Assembly (NCBI RefSeq): GCF_019175285.1
Contig: NC_056527.1
Coordinates: forward strand, 52,207,387 to 52,271,386
Origin: Sceloporus undulatus
Lineage: Eukaryota > Chordata > Lepidosauria > Squamata > Phrynosomatidae
Length of the DNA: 64,000 nucleotides
Reading direction: 5' to 3'
Shown: in pieces, positions 62,201 through 64,000 of the stretch
How the letters are laid out: each line of letters starts with the position of its first letter
How positions within the stretch are numbered: the first letter of the stretch is position 1
Position numbers and translations under genes: made by a program
Notes under the pieces: model-generated
Told to the model about the DNA's origin: nothing
Database searches by the model: none
What the model saw: the letters and a program-made list of their open reading frames with translations, nothing else

Positions 62201-63494
62201 CAGCCACGAACCCATTGGGTGACCTTAAGCAAGCCACACTCTCTCAGCCTCAGGGAGAGGCAATGGCAAACCTCCTCTGAACAAACCTTGACAGGAAAAC
62301 TTCACAATAGGGTTGCCATAAGTCTTGTTTCGGCCATGCAAACGCATGGGGGGGGGTCTTGTGCAAGTCACACTCTCTCAGCCTCAGAGGGAGGCAATGG
62401 CAAGCCCCCTCTGAATGAATCTGGCCATGAAAACCCTGTGATTGGAAACCCGAAGGCCCACAACAACAACAGCAACCTCCCTCCCTTTCGCTGCACAACC
62501 TGCAAGGCCAGCGCAGCTTTGCGCAGAAGAGGCCCATCCTTCTAATTAATAAGTCAGAAGCTGGGAGAAGAAGGGGAAGCAGACAGACAGACAGACAAAC
62601 CAGAGATGAGGGGAAAGGGAAAGGAGGACCACTTACCCAGCAGCACCACATTCTTCCCCGAAGGCAGCTTCGACCGAGAGCGAGTGGAGACTTCGCTGAG
62701 GATGCAGGACCTGGAGGCAAGAGAGAGAGGAGGGAAGGAACAAGGAAGATGATGAGGAAGGAAAGGCAAATCTCTCTGGGGGAAAGAGGAAGCAGTCAGG
62801 GAAAGGTGATGGAGGAGATAAAGAGGGGCTTCAGAGATGCCCTTCTAGGCAAGGAGGTGGCTCTTGAGGGGAGCAGGGGGAACAGGCGTCCTCCTTTCTC
62901 CCAGGAACTGTCCTCCATTTCCATCTCCTGCCCAGGATAAATTCCAAAACGTCCTCCATTTCGACCAAGGCTTAGAAGCCTACATTTACATGGATATATT
63001 TTCAACTCTGTGTCTGTGTCCGTCCAGGCGTCCTCCTTTTCCAGGACACGTCCTCCATTCCAACCTCCTGCCTAGGAAGGATTCCCAAAAAAACCCCAGT
63101 CCTCCATTTTGAGCATGACTAAGAAAACGTGACATTTCTATTTGCAGGAGTGGCTGCTTTTGTTTGGGAACAACCCTCTATATCCCCTCCCTTCCCTTGA
63201 GGCTCCTTGGTCCTCCTTTGGGGCTGCAGGGAGCAAGGGAGGGAGAGATGGAGAACAGCACTAGAGCCTCGGAGGGAAGAGAGAAGGGGGGGATGCTGAT
63301 GGTTACCAGAGGTTCTGCCCGTCATCCTCGTCGCCTCCTCCCGCCCGGGACTCCGCGCCGTTGTTGCCGCCGTTGCCATTGTTTGCGGCGTTGAAGGAGG
63401 AGGGAGAGGCCCCGTAACCAGAGCCCAGCCCCGGCGAGGAAGAAGAGGAACCGAAGGAGCCTCCGCCGGCTCGCCCTCCCAACACGGCCGCCAT
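32115..63494 (-). CDS. DYNC1LI1: DYNC1LI1, cytoplasmic dynein 1 light intermediate chain 1 (whole gene, 13 coding exons)
   Basis: Coding exons are 63494-63307, 62710-62637, 48029-47913, 46765-46535, 42585-42416, 40162-40069, 38760-38625, 38451-38340, 36042-35983, 35853-35809, 34327-34207, 33572-33411 and 32227-32115. They sum to 1623 nt, 540 residues plus TGA (human 523). Every junction is GT-AG. The protein has a low-complexity N-terminus (1-62), a Ras-like G domain with P-loop GEDGAGKT at 88-95, WILDG at 134-138 and a TKCD base motif at 259-262, then a flexible C-terminus with the adaptor-binding amphipathic helix [12 protein letters not shown] (456-467), proline-directed phosphorylation sites (SPRTPNRS) and a second helix around 510-520. 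It links the dynein heavy chain to adaptors such as BICD2, Hook and Spindly. DYNC1LI2 is excluded by the N-terminus MAAV..GSFGSS and the C-terminal [10 protein letters not shown]. The start was chosen by family homology and a strong Kozak context (GCGAAGATGG), although an in-frame ATG exists at 63623. Confidence 0.98.
33411..33572 (-). CDS. DYNC1LI1: DYNC1LI1 coding exon 12 (adaptor-binding helix)
   Basis: The exon is 162 nt with acceptor TTTTAG|CTG and donor TCAG|GTGAGT. It encodes (A)[19 protein letters not shown], the amphipathic helix that docks into coiled-coil cargo adaptors, followed by a Gly/Ser-rich linker ending SLPTSAKKS(G). Both Phe residues of the helix are kept. Confidence 0.96.
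33799..33954. mobile_element. foldback MITE, CTGCAGAAATAATCC family, truncated
   Basis: CATCTACAGTGCAGAAATAA begins it. AATGCTATGGAATTCTGGGA and CAATTCCCAGAACTCC form the arms. The right end is missing. It lies in DYNC1LI1 intron 11. Confidence 0.6.
34207..34327 (-). CDS. DYNC1LI1: DYNC1LI1 coding exon 11
   Basis: The exon is 121 nt with acceptor TTGTAG|GAT and donor AAGG|GTAAGG. It encodes [20 protein letters not shown] and on to KKIDPSMK. It contains several Ser/Thr-Pro sites. In mammals this part of the protein is phosphorylated by CDK1 in mitosis. Confidence 0.95.
34680..35330 (-). mobile_element. CR1-type LINE 3' part
   Basis: Reversed text includes AACATTGTCGAGCTGGGAAA and ATGATTAAAGGACTGGAACA, the CR1 RT C-terminal region (…ELVQKRCRKM…IKGLEH-like). 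Antisense phrases such as CCCTTTCTCAAAGCCACCCA belong to the same element. Coding capacity is lost. DYNC1LI1 intron 10. Confidence 0.55.
35455..35637 (-). mobile_element. tRNA-derived SINE
   Basis: Reversed box B GGGATTGAACTCACAACC, box A region TTAACCACTGCGCCACCAGG, and the conserved linker GTAAGCCAATTGGCCC. DYNC1LI1 intron 10. Confidence 0.8.
35809..35853 (-). CDS. DYNC1LI1: DYNC1LI1 coding exon 10
   Basis: The exon has 15 codons, phase 0, with acceptor TTTGCAG|TCC and donor CCAGTG|GTTAGT. It encodes [15 protein letters not shown], the start of the flexible C-terminal region. It lies 129 bp from exon 9. Confidence 0.95.
35983..36042 (-). CDS. DYNC1LI1: DYNC1LI1 coding exon 9
   Basis: The exon has 20 codons, phase 0 at both ends, with acceptor TTGCAG|TTT and donor CAACAG|GTAATG. 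It encodes [20 protein letters not shown], one residue from the human sequence in most positions. Confidence 0.95.
36450..36610. mobile_element. interspersed repeat (TCTTGTGACACC family), decayed
   Basis: AATGTTAGTCTCTTACAGAA and ATAAATCCACTTCTTCAGAT follow the family order. An A-rich stretch separates them. DYNC1LI1 intron 8. Confidence 0.4.
37330..37920 (+). mobile_element. L2-like LINE 3' fragment
   Basis: GCAGAACATGGCAGCCAGGT through CCACTGGCTGCCCATTAG encodes the same C-terminal region as the L2 at 52683. It ends with GAGGCGGGATATAAATTT and a TTA-rich tail. DYNC1LI1 intron 8. Older than the 52683 copy. Confidence 0.7.
38340..38451 (-). CDS. DYNC1LI1: DYNC1LI1 coding exon 8
   Basis: The exon is 112 nt with acceptor TCTTCAG|TCC and donor AGAAAG|GTAATT. 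It encodes (I)[20 protein letters not shown] followed by [17 protein letters not shown], in the region that packs against the dynein heavy chain in known structures of the family. It is separated from exon 7 by only 173 bp. Confidence 0.96.
38625..38760 (-). CDS. DYNC1LI1: DYNC1LI1 coding exon 7
   Basis: The exon is 136 nt with acceptor ATTCAG|ATG and donor TTTAT|GTAAGT. It encodes (Y)[19 protein letters not shown] and then [20 protein letters not shown], the last strand and helix of the G domain and the start of the segment after it. Confidence 0.96.
38895..39148. mobile_element. Tigger/pogo-like MITE, copy A (254 bp)
   Basis: The ends are CAGTGGTACCTCGGGATACG and, at the right, CGTAACCCGAGGCACCACTG, with TA on each side. 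Tandem GGGTTACGAAA-like motifs fill the left half. CpG-rich segments such as GGCGCTATTTCACACGAAAT are still intact, so it is young. It lies in DYNC1LI1 intron 6. Confidence 0.8.
39151..40068. other. DYNC1LI1 intron 6, nothing recognised
   Basis: AT-rich intron sequence between the Tigger-like copy A and the exon 6 donor. No repeat or RNA gene could be supported. Confidence 0.5.
40069..40162 (-). CDS. DYNC1LI1: DYNC1LI1 coding exon 6
   Basis: The exon is 94 nt with acceptor TTTGCAG|TGT and donor CAAT|GTATCC. It encodes [20 protein letters not shown] and then [11 protein letters not shown](Y), starting with the Cys-Asp of the TKCD motif. Confidence 0.96.
40987..41204 (-). mobile_element. Sauria-type SINE
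   Basis: GTTGTTGTGTGCCTTCAAAT tail, GGGATTTGAACCCTGG box B (reversed) and CCACTATACCACTCTGGCTC head end. A second SINE follows directly at 41207. DYNC1LI1 intron 5. Confidence 0.8.
41207..41510 (-). mobile_element. Sauria-type SINE, partial, split by a Penelope-type insert
   Basis: TTCCAACTTATAGCAACCCT at the left and GTTTTCTTGGCATGATTTGT at the right belong to one SINE. The insert at 41264-41440 divides it. Confidence 0.7.
41264..41440. mobile_element. Penelope-type terminal hairpin inserted in a SINE
   Basis: A palindromic 177-bp insert with GGGTTTTTCGGGCTATGTGG on the left and its mirror on the right. It is flanked by a 15-bp duplication of SINE sequence, CTATCATGAGGTTTT / CTATCATGGGGTTTT. 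The central arms resemble the hammerhead-ribozyme region reported for Penelope-like elements. The element is a decayed fragment and encodes nothing complete. Family assignment is by memory of similar reptile repeats. Confidence 0.5.
42030..42178. mobile_element. Tigger-like fragment, one end
   Basis: Reversed, the right end reads CAATGGTCCCTTTGTATACG then TGGGGATCCATTCCAGACCC, a Tigger-type terminus followed by TA. The left end was not located. DYNC1LI1 intron 5. Confidence 0.4.
42416..42585 (-). CDS. DYNC1LI1: DYNC1LI1 coding exon 5
   Basis: The exon is 170 nt with acceptor TTTCAG|TCG and donor AAAG|GTTTGT. It encodes residues 204-260: (I)[18 protein letters not shown], the acidic EDKDD stretch, and [10 protein letters not shown], whose last residues begin the TKCD base-recognition motif. 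It ends in phase 0. Confidence 0.97.
42974..43168. mobile_element. hAT-like MITE (195 bp)
   Basis: The ends are CAGTGGTGTGCGGTG and, at the right, GGACACCACTG. They are flanked by the 8-bp duplication GCAATAAC / GCAGTAAC (one mismatch), the hallmark length for hAT elements. It lies in DYNC1LI1 intron 4. Confidence 0.7.
43680..43965 (-). mobile_element. L2-like LINE fragment, decayed
   Basis: On the minus strand [32 protein letters not shown] and [13 protein letters not shown] match the L2 C-terminal region. A GGGCTTTAAAGGTAATAACC segment follows. DYNC1LI1 intron 4. Confidence 0.65.
44470..45328. other. DYNC1LI1 intron 4, nothing firm
   Basis: AT-rich. A GTTGGACTGCAAGTCCCAGC phrase near 44971 belongs to a common vertebrate repeat word, but no element could be bounded. 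Confidence 0.4.
45329..45480. mobile_element. Tigger-like fragment, one end
   Basis: CTGTTGTCCCTGCACATTCA then GGGGATTAAGGGCACAAGAC, following TA, match the common reptile Tigger-type end. The other end was not located. DYNC1LI1 intron 4. Confidence 0.4.
45966..46393. mobile_element. PIF/Harbinger-like MITE, GC-rich multi-hairpin type
   Basis: It starts GGGCCCGTTACAAACGGGCC and ends GGCGGTCTGTAACGCACC. The interior is a chain of local palindromes: GGAGCTCCGTTTTGGAGCTCC-type arms near 46139, GGGCGCTTAGTGCGCCC near 46104, and a GGCTGCAGGGAAGC / GCTTCCCCGCAGCC hairpin near 46240-46280. It lies in DYNC1LI1 intron 4. The overlapping open frames of up to 135 codons are composition artefacts. Confidence 0.65.
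46535..46765 (-). CDS. DYNC1LI1: DYNC1LI1 coding exon 4
   Basis: The exon is 231 nt with acceptor TTCTAG|ATC and donor AAAAGA|GTGAGT. It encodes [20 protein letters not shown], then [21 protein letters not shown] and ends KEMEQK(I). It is strongly conserved with the human protein. A Tigger-like element ends only 35 bp upstream of its acceptor. Confidence 0.97.
46801..47125. mobile_element. Tigger-like element close to DYNC1LI1 exon 4
   Basis: It begins CAGGTTGAGTC and ends GGATAAGGGAAATGCACACTG, flanked by TA. The interior, read in reverse, includes TGGGACCCAAGTCTAAACAC and CATATACACCTTATACAC, matching a Tigger family known from mammalian genomes. Confidence 0.7.
47913..48029 (-). CDS. DYNC1LI1: DYNC1LI1 coding exon 3 (P-loop)
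   Basis: The exon is 117 nt with acceptor TTTCTAG|GAG and donor GATG|GTAAGT. It encodes (G)[15 protein letters not shown], the nucleotide-binding P-loop, then [20 protein letters not shown]. Phase +1 at both ends joins the glycine codon split with exon 2. Confidence 0.97.
48196..48405 (-). mobile_element. Sauria-type SINE
   Basis: TTCCTGGCAAGATTTGTTCG and GTGACTTGCCCAAGATCATC body segments and a shortened head. DYNC1LI1 intron 2, about 170 bp upstream of exon 3. Confidence 0.7.
48564..48741. mobile_element. interspersed repeat (TCTTGTGACACC family)
   Basis: GTAGCACCTTTGAGACTAAA, TTTCATCAGATGCAACTTTA, TATGAAAGCTTACG and the terminal GACTAACATGGCTATGG. It is followed directly by a foldback MITE at 48743. 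Confidence 0.5.
48743..48951. mobile_element. foldback MITE, CTGCAGAAATAATCC family
   Basis: ACGCACTGCAGAAATAATCC starts the element and AAACTGGATCATTTCTGAG ends it. Central arms are GGGAATTCTGGGAATTGTAG and ACAATTCCCAGGATTCCC. It lies in DYNC1LI1 intron 2. Confidence 0.65.
49441..49890 (+). mobile_element. TATAAGTCGA-type DNA element, left part, with internal minisatellite
   Basis: ACCATATAAACTTGCGTACA and GATATGACTCGTGGATAAG match the copy at 28372. The right end is not recognisable. The inside is an array of about 70-bp units at about 49645-49870 sharing GGGAAGAGAAGGCTTTCAGA. It lies in DYNC1LI1 intron 2. Confidence 0.55.
49645..49870 (+). repeat. minisatellite, about 70-bp unit
   Basis: About three units of TGATGGGAAGAGAAGGC followed by TTTCAGAT and GGAGCTAAAAGGGGTG. 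The 125-codon open frame here is a product of the repeat length. Confidence 0.7.
50318..50550. mobile_element. palindromic Harbinger-like MITE, GGCCTGTTACAG family, copy 3
   Basis: It is nearly identical to the copy at 13758 but inverted. The loop sides GCACTCCAGTGCTTAGGAAT and GGAGTGTGGCTTTGG are exchanged. It lies in DYNC1LI1 intron 2. Confidence 0.8.
51125..51308. mobile_element. foldback MITE, CTGCAGAAATAATCC family
   Basis: AAGGCTGCATCCGCGCAACA and GATTATTTCTACAATGCAGA are the ends. The arms ATGCTATGGAATTCTGGG and TTCTCAGAATTCCACAGCAC pair. It abuts another foldback element at 51311. Confidence 0.65.
51311..51641. mobile_element. 330-bp foldback element
   Basis: ACTTTATCACATGGGAGGTT pairs with the right end CATCCCATGTGATAAAATC. 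The arms continue with CGTGATCGGGGTTCACACC against GTGAAACCCGATCATGC. Nonautonomous, superfamily unresolved, in DYNC1LI1 intron 2. Confidence 0.65.
51664..52467 (-). mobile_element. RTE/BovB-like LINE, central RT part, inverted
   Basis: On the minus strand, [21 protein letters not shown] and then GVPTELF match the RTE/BovB RT. Nearer 51720, [19 protein letters not shown] corresponds to the end of the RT domain. Frames are broken several times. It stops at a Tigger-like insertion (52468) and is paired with the sense-strand RTE C-terminus at 54317; see findings for the twin-priming reading. Confidence 0.7.
52468..52682. mobile_element. Tigger-like MITE (resembles MER2)
   Basis: The right end, read in reverse, is CAGTTGACCTTGGTATCC, with TA on both sides. 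Internal text GGGATTTGAGCATCCATGG resembles mammalian MER2/Tigger. It lies between the inverted RTE piece and the L2 insertion. Confidence 0.65.
52683..54316 (+). mobile_element. L2-like LINE, 5'-truncated, with reverse transcriptase ORF
   Basis: This non-LTR retrotransposon of the CR1/L2 group begins in the RT region ([15 protein letters not shown]) and runs to the 3' tail GGGCGGGATATAAATAAAG followed by ATTTTATT repeats. Its RT is open over 433 codons, so it is fairly young. One frameshift separates the LKKPSLDP stretch from [15 protein letters not shown], and two in-frame stops follow GT in the first frame. It is 5'-truncated, as is usual for LINEs, and has inserted into an RTE element. 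Confidence 0.8.
52815..54116 (+). CDS. L2-like LINE reverse transcriptase, C-terminal part of ORF2
   Basis: The 433-residue open frame holds RT motif A ([13 protein letters not shown], near residues 60-72), motif B ([17 protein letters not shown]), motif C (YQYADDTQI), and the thumb and C-terminal region [17 protein letters not shown] and [20 protein letters not shown], characteristic of vertebrate L2-type elements. The endonuclease domain is missing by 5' truncation. The true family protein has no start at this Met; it is just the first Met in the fragment. It is not a host gene. Confidence 0.8.
   Translation: MEKVIERAVAIQLQMVLDETDYLDPFQTGFRAGHGVETAMVALVDDLRLGIDRGSVSLLVLLDISAAFDTIDHGILLGRLAEVGIGGTALQWFRSYLSGRSQMVQLGDVCSSERALKTGVPQGAILSPMLFNIYMKPLGEIIRRHGARGYQYADDTQIIFSMSPTDAVTGDGVSPLVACLESVMGWMRKNRLKLNPEKTEVLVIGSPGPGMAVVPPVLNGVTLPVKDSVRSLGVVLDSSLHLTAQVNATVKNTCYQLRLIRQLRPYLDRRDLETVVHALVTSRLDFCNVLYMGQPLYQTRKLQMVQNMAARLVTGVSRTSHITPVLKDLHWLPIRFRAQYKALVITYKALNGLGPGYLKDRLSPHNPPRTLRTSGQQLLKVPGARLASTSRRAFSTAAPALWNTLPTELRSSTTLAQFRKDLKTFLFKQAFPD
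54702..55064. mobile_element. PIF/Harbinger-like MITE, GC-rich multi-hairpin type
   Basis: It has 17-bp imperfect inverted ends, GGCGGGTTATAAACCGC and GCGGTTTGTAACCTGCC, flanked by the direct duplication TGA inside RTE sequence. The interior is GC-rich and made of nested hairpins (for example CTCCAAAATGGAG and the TGCGGGAGCC/GGCTCCCGCA pair). It shares TAGTACGGAnTCnGTCCGTAC with the element at 45966, in opposite orientation. Confidence 0.7.
55089..55307. mobile_element. Tigger-like MITE
   Basis: The element begins CAGTTGGCCCTCCGTATTGG and ends CAATACAGTGCGCTGACTG, flanked by TA duplications. It is inserted in the RTE LINE between FGP and IMRTHDS of its broken reading frame. Confidence 0.7.
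55531..56608. other. DYNC1LI1 intron 2, nothing recognised
   Basis: Short open frames only. AT-rich to the right. No repeat family named. Confidence 0.5.
56609..56838 (-). mobile_element. tRNA-derived SINE
   Basis: Reversed box B GGGTCGAACTCACAACC, box A TTAACCACTGCACCACCAGG, and linker GTGTAAGCCAATTGCCCC. Full length, DYNC1LI1 intron 2. Confidence 0.8.
57063..57271 (-). mobile_element. 5S rRNA-derived SINE with Sauria-type tail
   Basis: Reversed, it reads GATCTTGGAAGCTAAGCAGG, then TTAGTACTTGGATGGGAAACC, the internal-promoter region of 5S rRNA. A body and tail (GGTGACTTGAAGGCACATAC) like those of Sauria SINEs follow. 5S-Sauria SINEs are known from Anolis. It is a transposed copy, not a 5S gene. 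Confidence 0.75.
57275..57350 (-). mobile_element. LINE 3' tail, minus strand
   Basis: Reversed it reads GCGGGATATAAATAAAAG followed by TTTATTATTTATT repeats, the L2-like tail seen at 54280. Confidence 0.5.
57475..57728. mobile_element. Tigger/pogo-like MITE, copy B (254 bp)
   Basis: It has the same length, ends, orientation and TA duplications as the copy at 38895, with only scattered differences clustered in the left half. The interior from about 57593 to 57715 is nearly identical. It lies in DYNC1LI1 intron 2. Confidence 0.8.
58061..58732. mobile_element. candidate nonautonomous DNA element (about 670 bp)
   Basis: GGGCCCGTTCATACTAGAG at the left and, reversed, GGGCTCATTCCCACTACAAA at the right form imperfect inverted ends. 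A SINE piece (ACCCACTGGGTGCCCCTGGG) lies near 58508. Crossing open frames of up to 175 codons on the minus strand have no recognisable domain. Confidence 0.45.
58733..62200. other. DYNC1LI1 intron 2, 5' part, nothing recognised
   Basis: The longest stretch of the window without a recognisable repeat. It holds a (CTAT)n run near 60140-60160. Being close to the promoter, it is where an intronic enhancer would be looked for, but no element can be claimed from sequence alone. Confidence 0.45.
62201..62475 (+). mobile_element. two partial Sauria-type SINEs in tandem
   Basis: The body phrase CACACTCTCTCAGCCTCA(G) occurs at about 62235 and CACTCTCTCAGCCTCAGAGG at about 62370. Each is followed by its own tail (GGTTGCCATAAGTC; CCCACAACAACAACAGC). 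The second lacks its head. They end about 160 bp from DYNC1LI1 exon 2, inside intron 2. Confidence 0.7.
62637..62710 (-). CDS. DYNC1LI1: DYNC1LI1 coding exon 2
   Basis: The exon is 74 nt with acceptor CCTCCAG|GTC and donor CTGG|GTAAGT. It encodes (W)[20 protein letters not shown] and VVLL(G), the first strand of the G domain up to the P-loop. A 14.6-kb repeat-rich intron follows. Confidence 0.97.
62868..63120. mobile_element. hAT-type MITE fragments in DYNC1LI1 intron 1
   Basis: Two runs of GTCCTCCATTT-type sequence, GGCGTCCTCCTTTCTCCC and GGCGTCCTCCTTTTCCAGG, with CCAAGGCTTAGAAGCC between, match the interior of the element at 21450. Intron 1 is only 596 bp, so this fills nearly half of it. 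Confidence 0.45.
63307..63494 (-). CDS. DYNC1LI1: DYNC1LI1 coding exon 1
   Basis: This exon has 62 codons plus 2 nt with donor CTCTG|GTAACC. It starts [17 protein letters not shown] and ends DEDDGQNL(W). The middle is a Ser/Gly/Asn-rich stretch that makes the protein about 17 residues longer than the human one. The start codon lies inside AAGATGGCGGC, a perfect YY1-type element typical of initiator regions. Confidence 0.96.
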
Positions 63495-63773
63495 CTTCGC
63501 CCCACACTCAGCCTCCTCCTCCTCCTCCTCCTCCTCCCTCGCAGACAAGCGGAACAATGCCGCCTCCTCCTTCCCTCCCTTTGAGGCGTCTGTGTGTGTG
63601 ACAGAAAGAGAGAGCAATAGCAAATGAGGCGGCGGCGGCGGAGAGGACCCGGATGTTGGGGTACGCGCGCCAATGGGGGCGGGGCCTAGTGCGGGGAAAG
63701 AAGGCGCGAGGACAACATGGCTCGCGCGCCGCTCCCGCCAAGGCTGTCAGGGTTGGCCCCGCCCACTCCGCTT

Positions 63774-63785
63774 CGCGCATGCGCA
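63774..63785. promoter_or_regulatory. NRF1-type binding palindrome
   Basis: CGCGCATGCGCA fits the NRF1 consensus YGCGCAYGCGCR at every position. It lies about 280 bp upstream of the DYNC1LI1 start codon, a usual place for NRF1 in CpG-island promoters. Binding is inferred, not shown. Confidence 0.6.
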
Positions 63786-64000
63786 CACGCTCGCTCGCGC
63801 CACCGACGGCCGTTATTGTTGGCGCCTCAGCTCTGCCCCTTCCCCCTCCTCTCTCTCTCTCTCTCTGCCTAAGCCTCGCCCCTCACTCACTGACTGACTC
63901 TGTTTTTATTATCATTTTTGAGTCTGACACACAAAAGTGTGTGTCTGTTGTCTGTGACGAAAACAATGGAGCCCACTTGACACACAAGTCCAAAACACAC

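Larger units (their letters stand above)
63300..63900 (-). promoter_or_regulatory. DYNC1LI1: DYNC1LI1 GC-rich promoter and 5'UTR (CpG island)
   Basis: This is a sharp rise in G+C and CpG against an AT-rich background. It spans exon 1 and about 400 bp upstream. Motifs seen: a perfect NRF1 palindrome CGCGCATGCGCA at 63774-63785, a GC box GGGGCGGGGC near 63676-63685, CCAAT at 63668-63672, ACAACATGGC near 63712-63721, and the YY1-type AAGATGGCGGC over the start codon. No TATA box is apparent. It looks like a housekeeping promoter with dispersed starts. The 5'UTR carries a GAG/CTC run (about 63518-63538) and a CGG run (about 63628-63641). Confidence 0.8.

Noticed and set aside
63673-63897. Possible divergent gene starting with ATGGCTCGCGCGCC
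   Set aside because: The frames end within about 60-75 codons in low-complexity sequence without a splice signal I could support; CpG-island composition explains them.
1-64000. Prokaryotic-style systems (operons, CRISPR arrays, toxin-antitoxin, defence islands)
   Set aside because: The window is vertebrate nuclear DNA with spliced genes. The tandem repeats present are microsatellites and minisatellites without spacer structure.

Overview
The window is vertebrate nuclear DNA, almost certainly from a squamate reptile and probably an iguanian-type lizard. It has long introns with GT-AG splice sites. It is packed with Sauria-type SINEs that end in a BovB/RTE-like tail, RTE/BovB, L2-like and CR1 LINE pieces, and many palindromic DNA-transposon relics (Tigger-like with TA duplications, PIF/Harbinger-like with 3-bp duplications, hAT-like with 8-bp duplications). 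Species cannot be fixed from the sequence alone. Two protein-coding host genes lie in tandem on the minus strand, in the same order as on human chromosome 3p22 (that comparison is from memory). CMTM6 has 4 coding exons between 20031 and 3111. DYNC1LI1 has 13 coding exons between 63494 and 32115. Both are complete from start to stop codon. All splice junctions were placed by reading the sequence, and the DYNC1LI1 exon lengths sum to an uninterrupted 540-residue reading frame. CMTM6 sums to 187 residues only if one base is removed from a C/G run in exon 1. Layout: 1-3110, downstream side of CMTM6; 3111-20031, CMTM6 with a repeat-rich 10.7-kb first intron; 20032-20412, a near-pure purine tract directly upstream of the CMTM6 start; 20413-31600, intergenic, mostly repeats; about 31600-63494, DYNC1LI1 with a 14.6-kb second intron; 63300-63900, the GC-rich DYNC1LI1 promoter with NRF1-, YY1-, GC-box- and CCAAT-type motifs. 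CMTM6 encodes a MARVEL-domain four-pass membrane protein of the plasma membrane and recycling endosomes. DYNC1LI1 encodes light intermediate chain 1 of cytoplasmic dynein 1, which couples the motor to cargo adaptors. They are neighbours by ancestry, and nothing here suggests a shared pathway. I found no previously undescribed biological system. The observations most worth checking are the apparent CMTM6 exon-1 frameshift with its 18-nt inverted near-copy 200 bp away, an RTE LINE with the geometry of a twin-primed inversion carrying four nested insertions, two GC-rich multi-hairpin Harbinger-like elements of one family, and a Penelope-type, hammerhead-like hairpin inserted in a SINE with a 15-bp target duplication.
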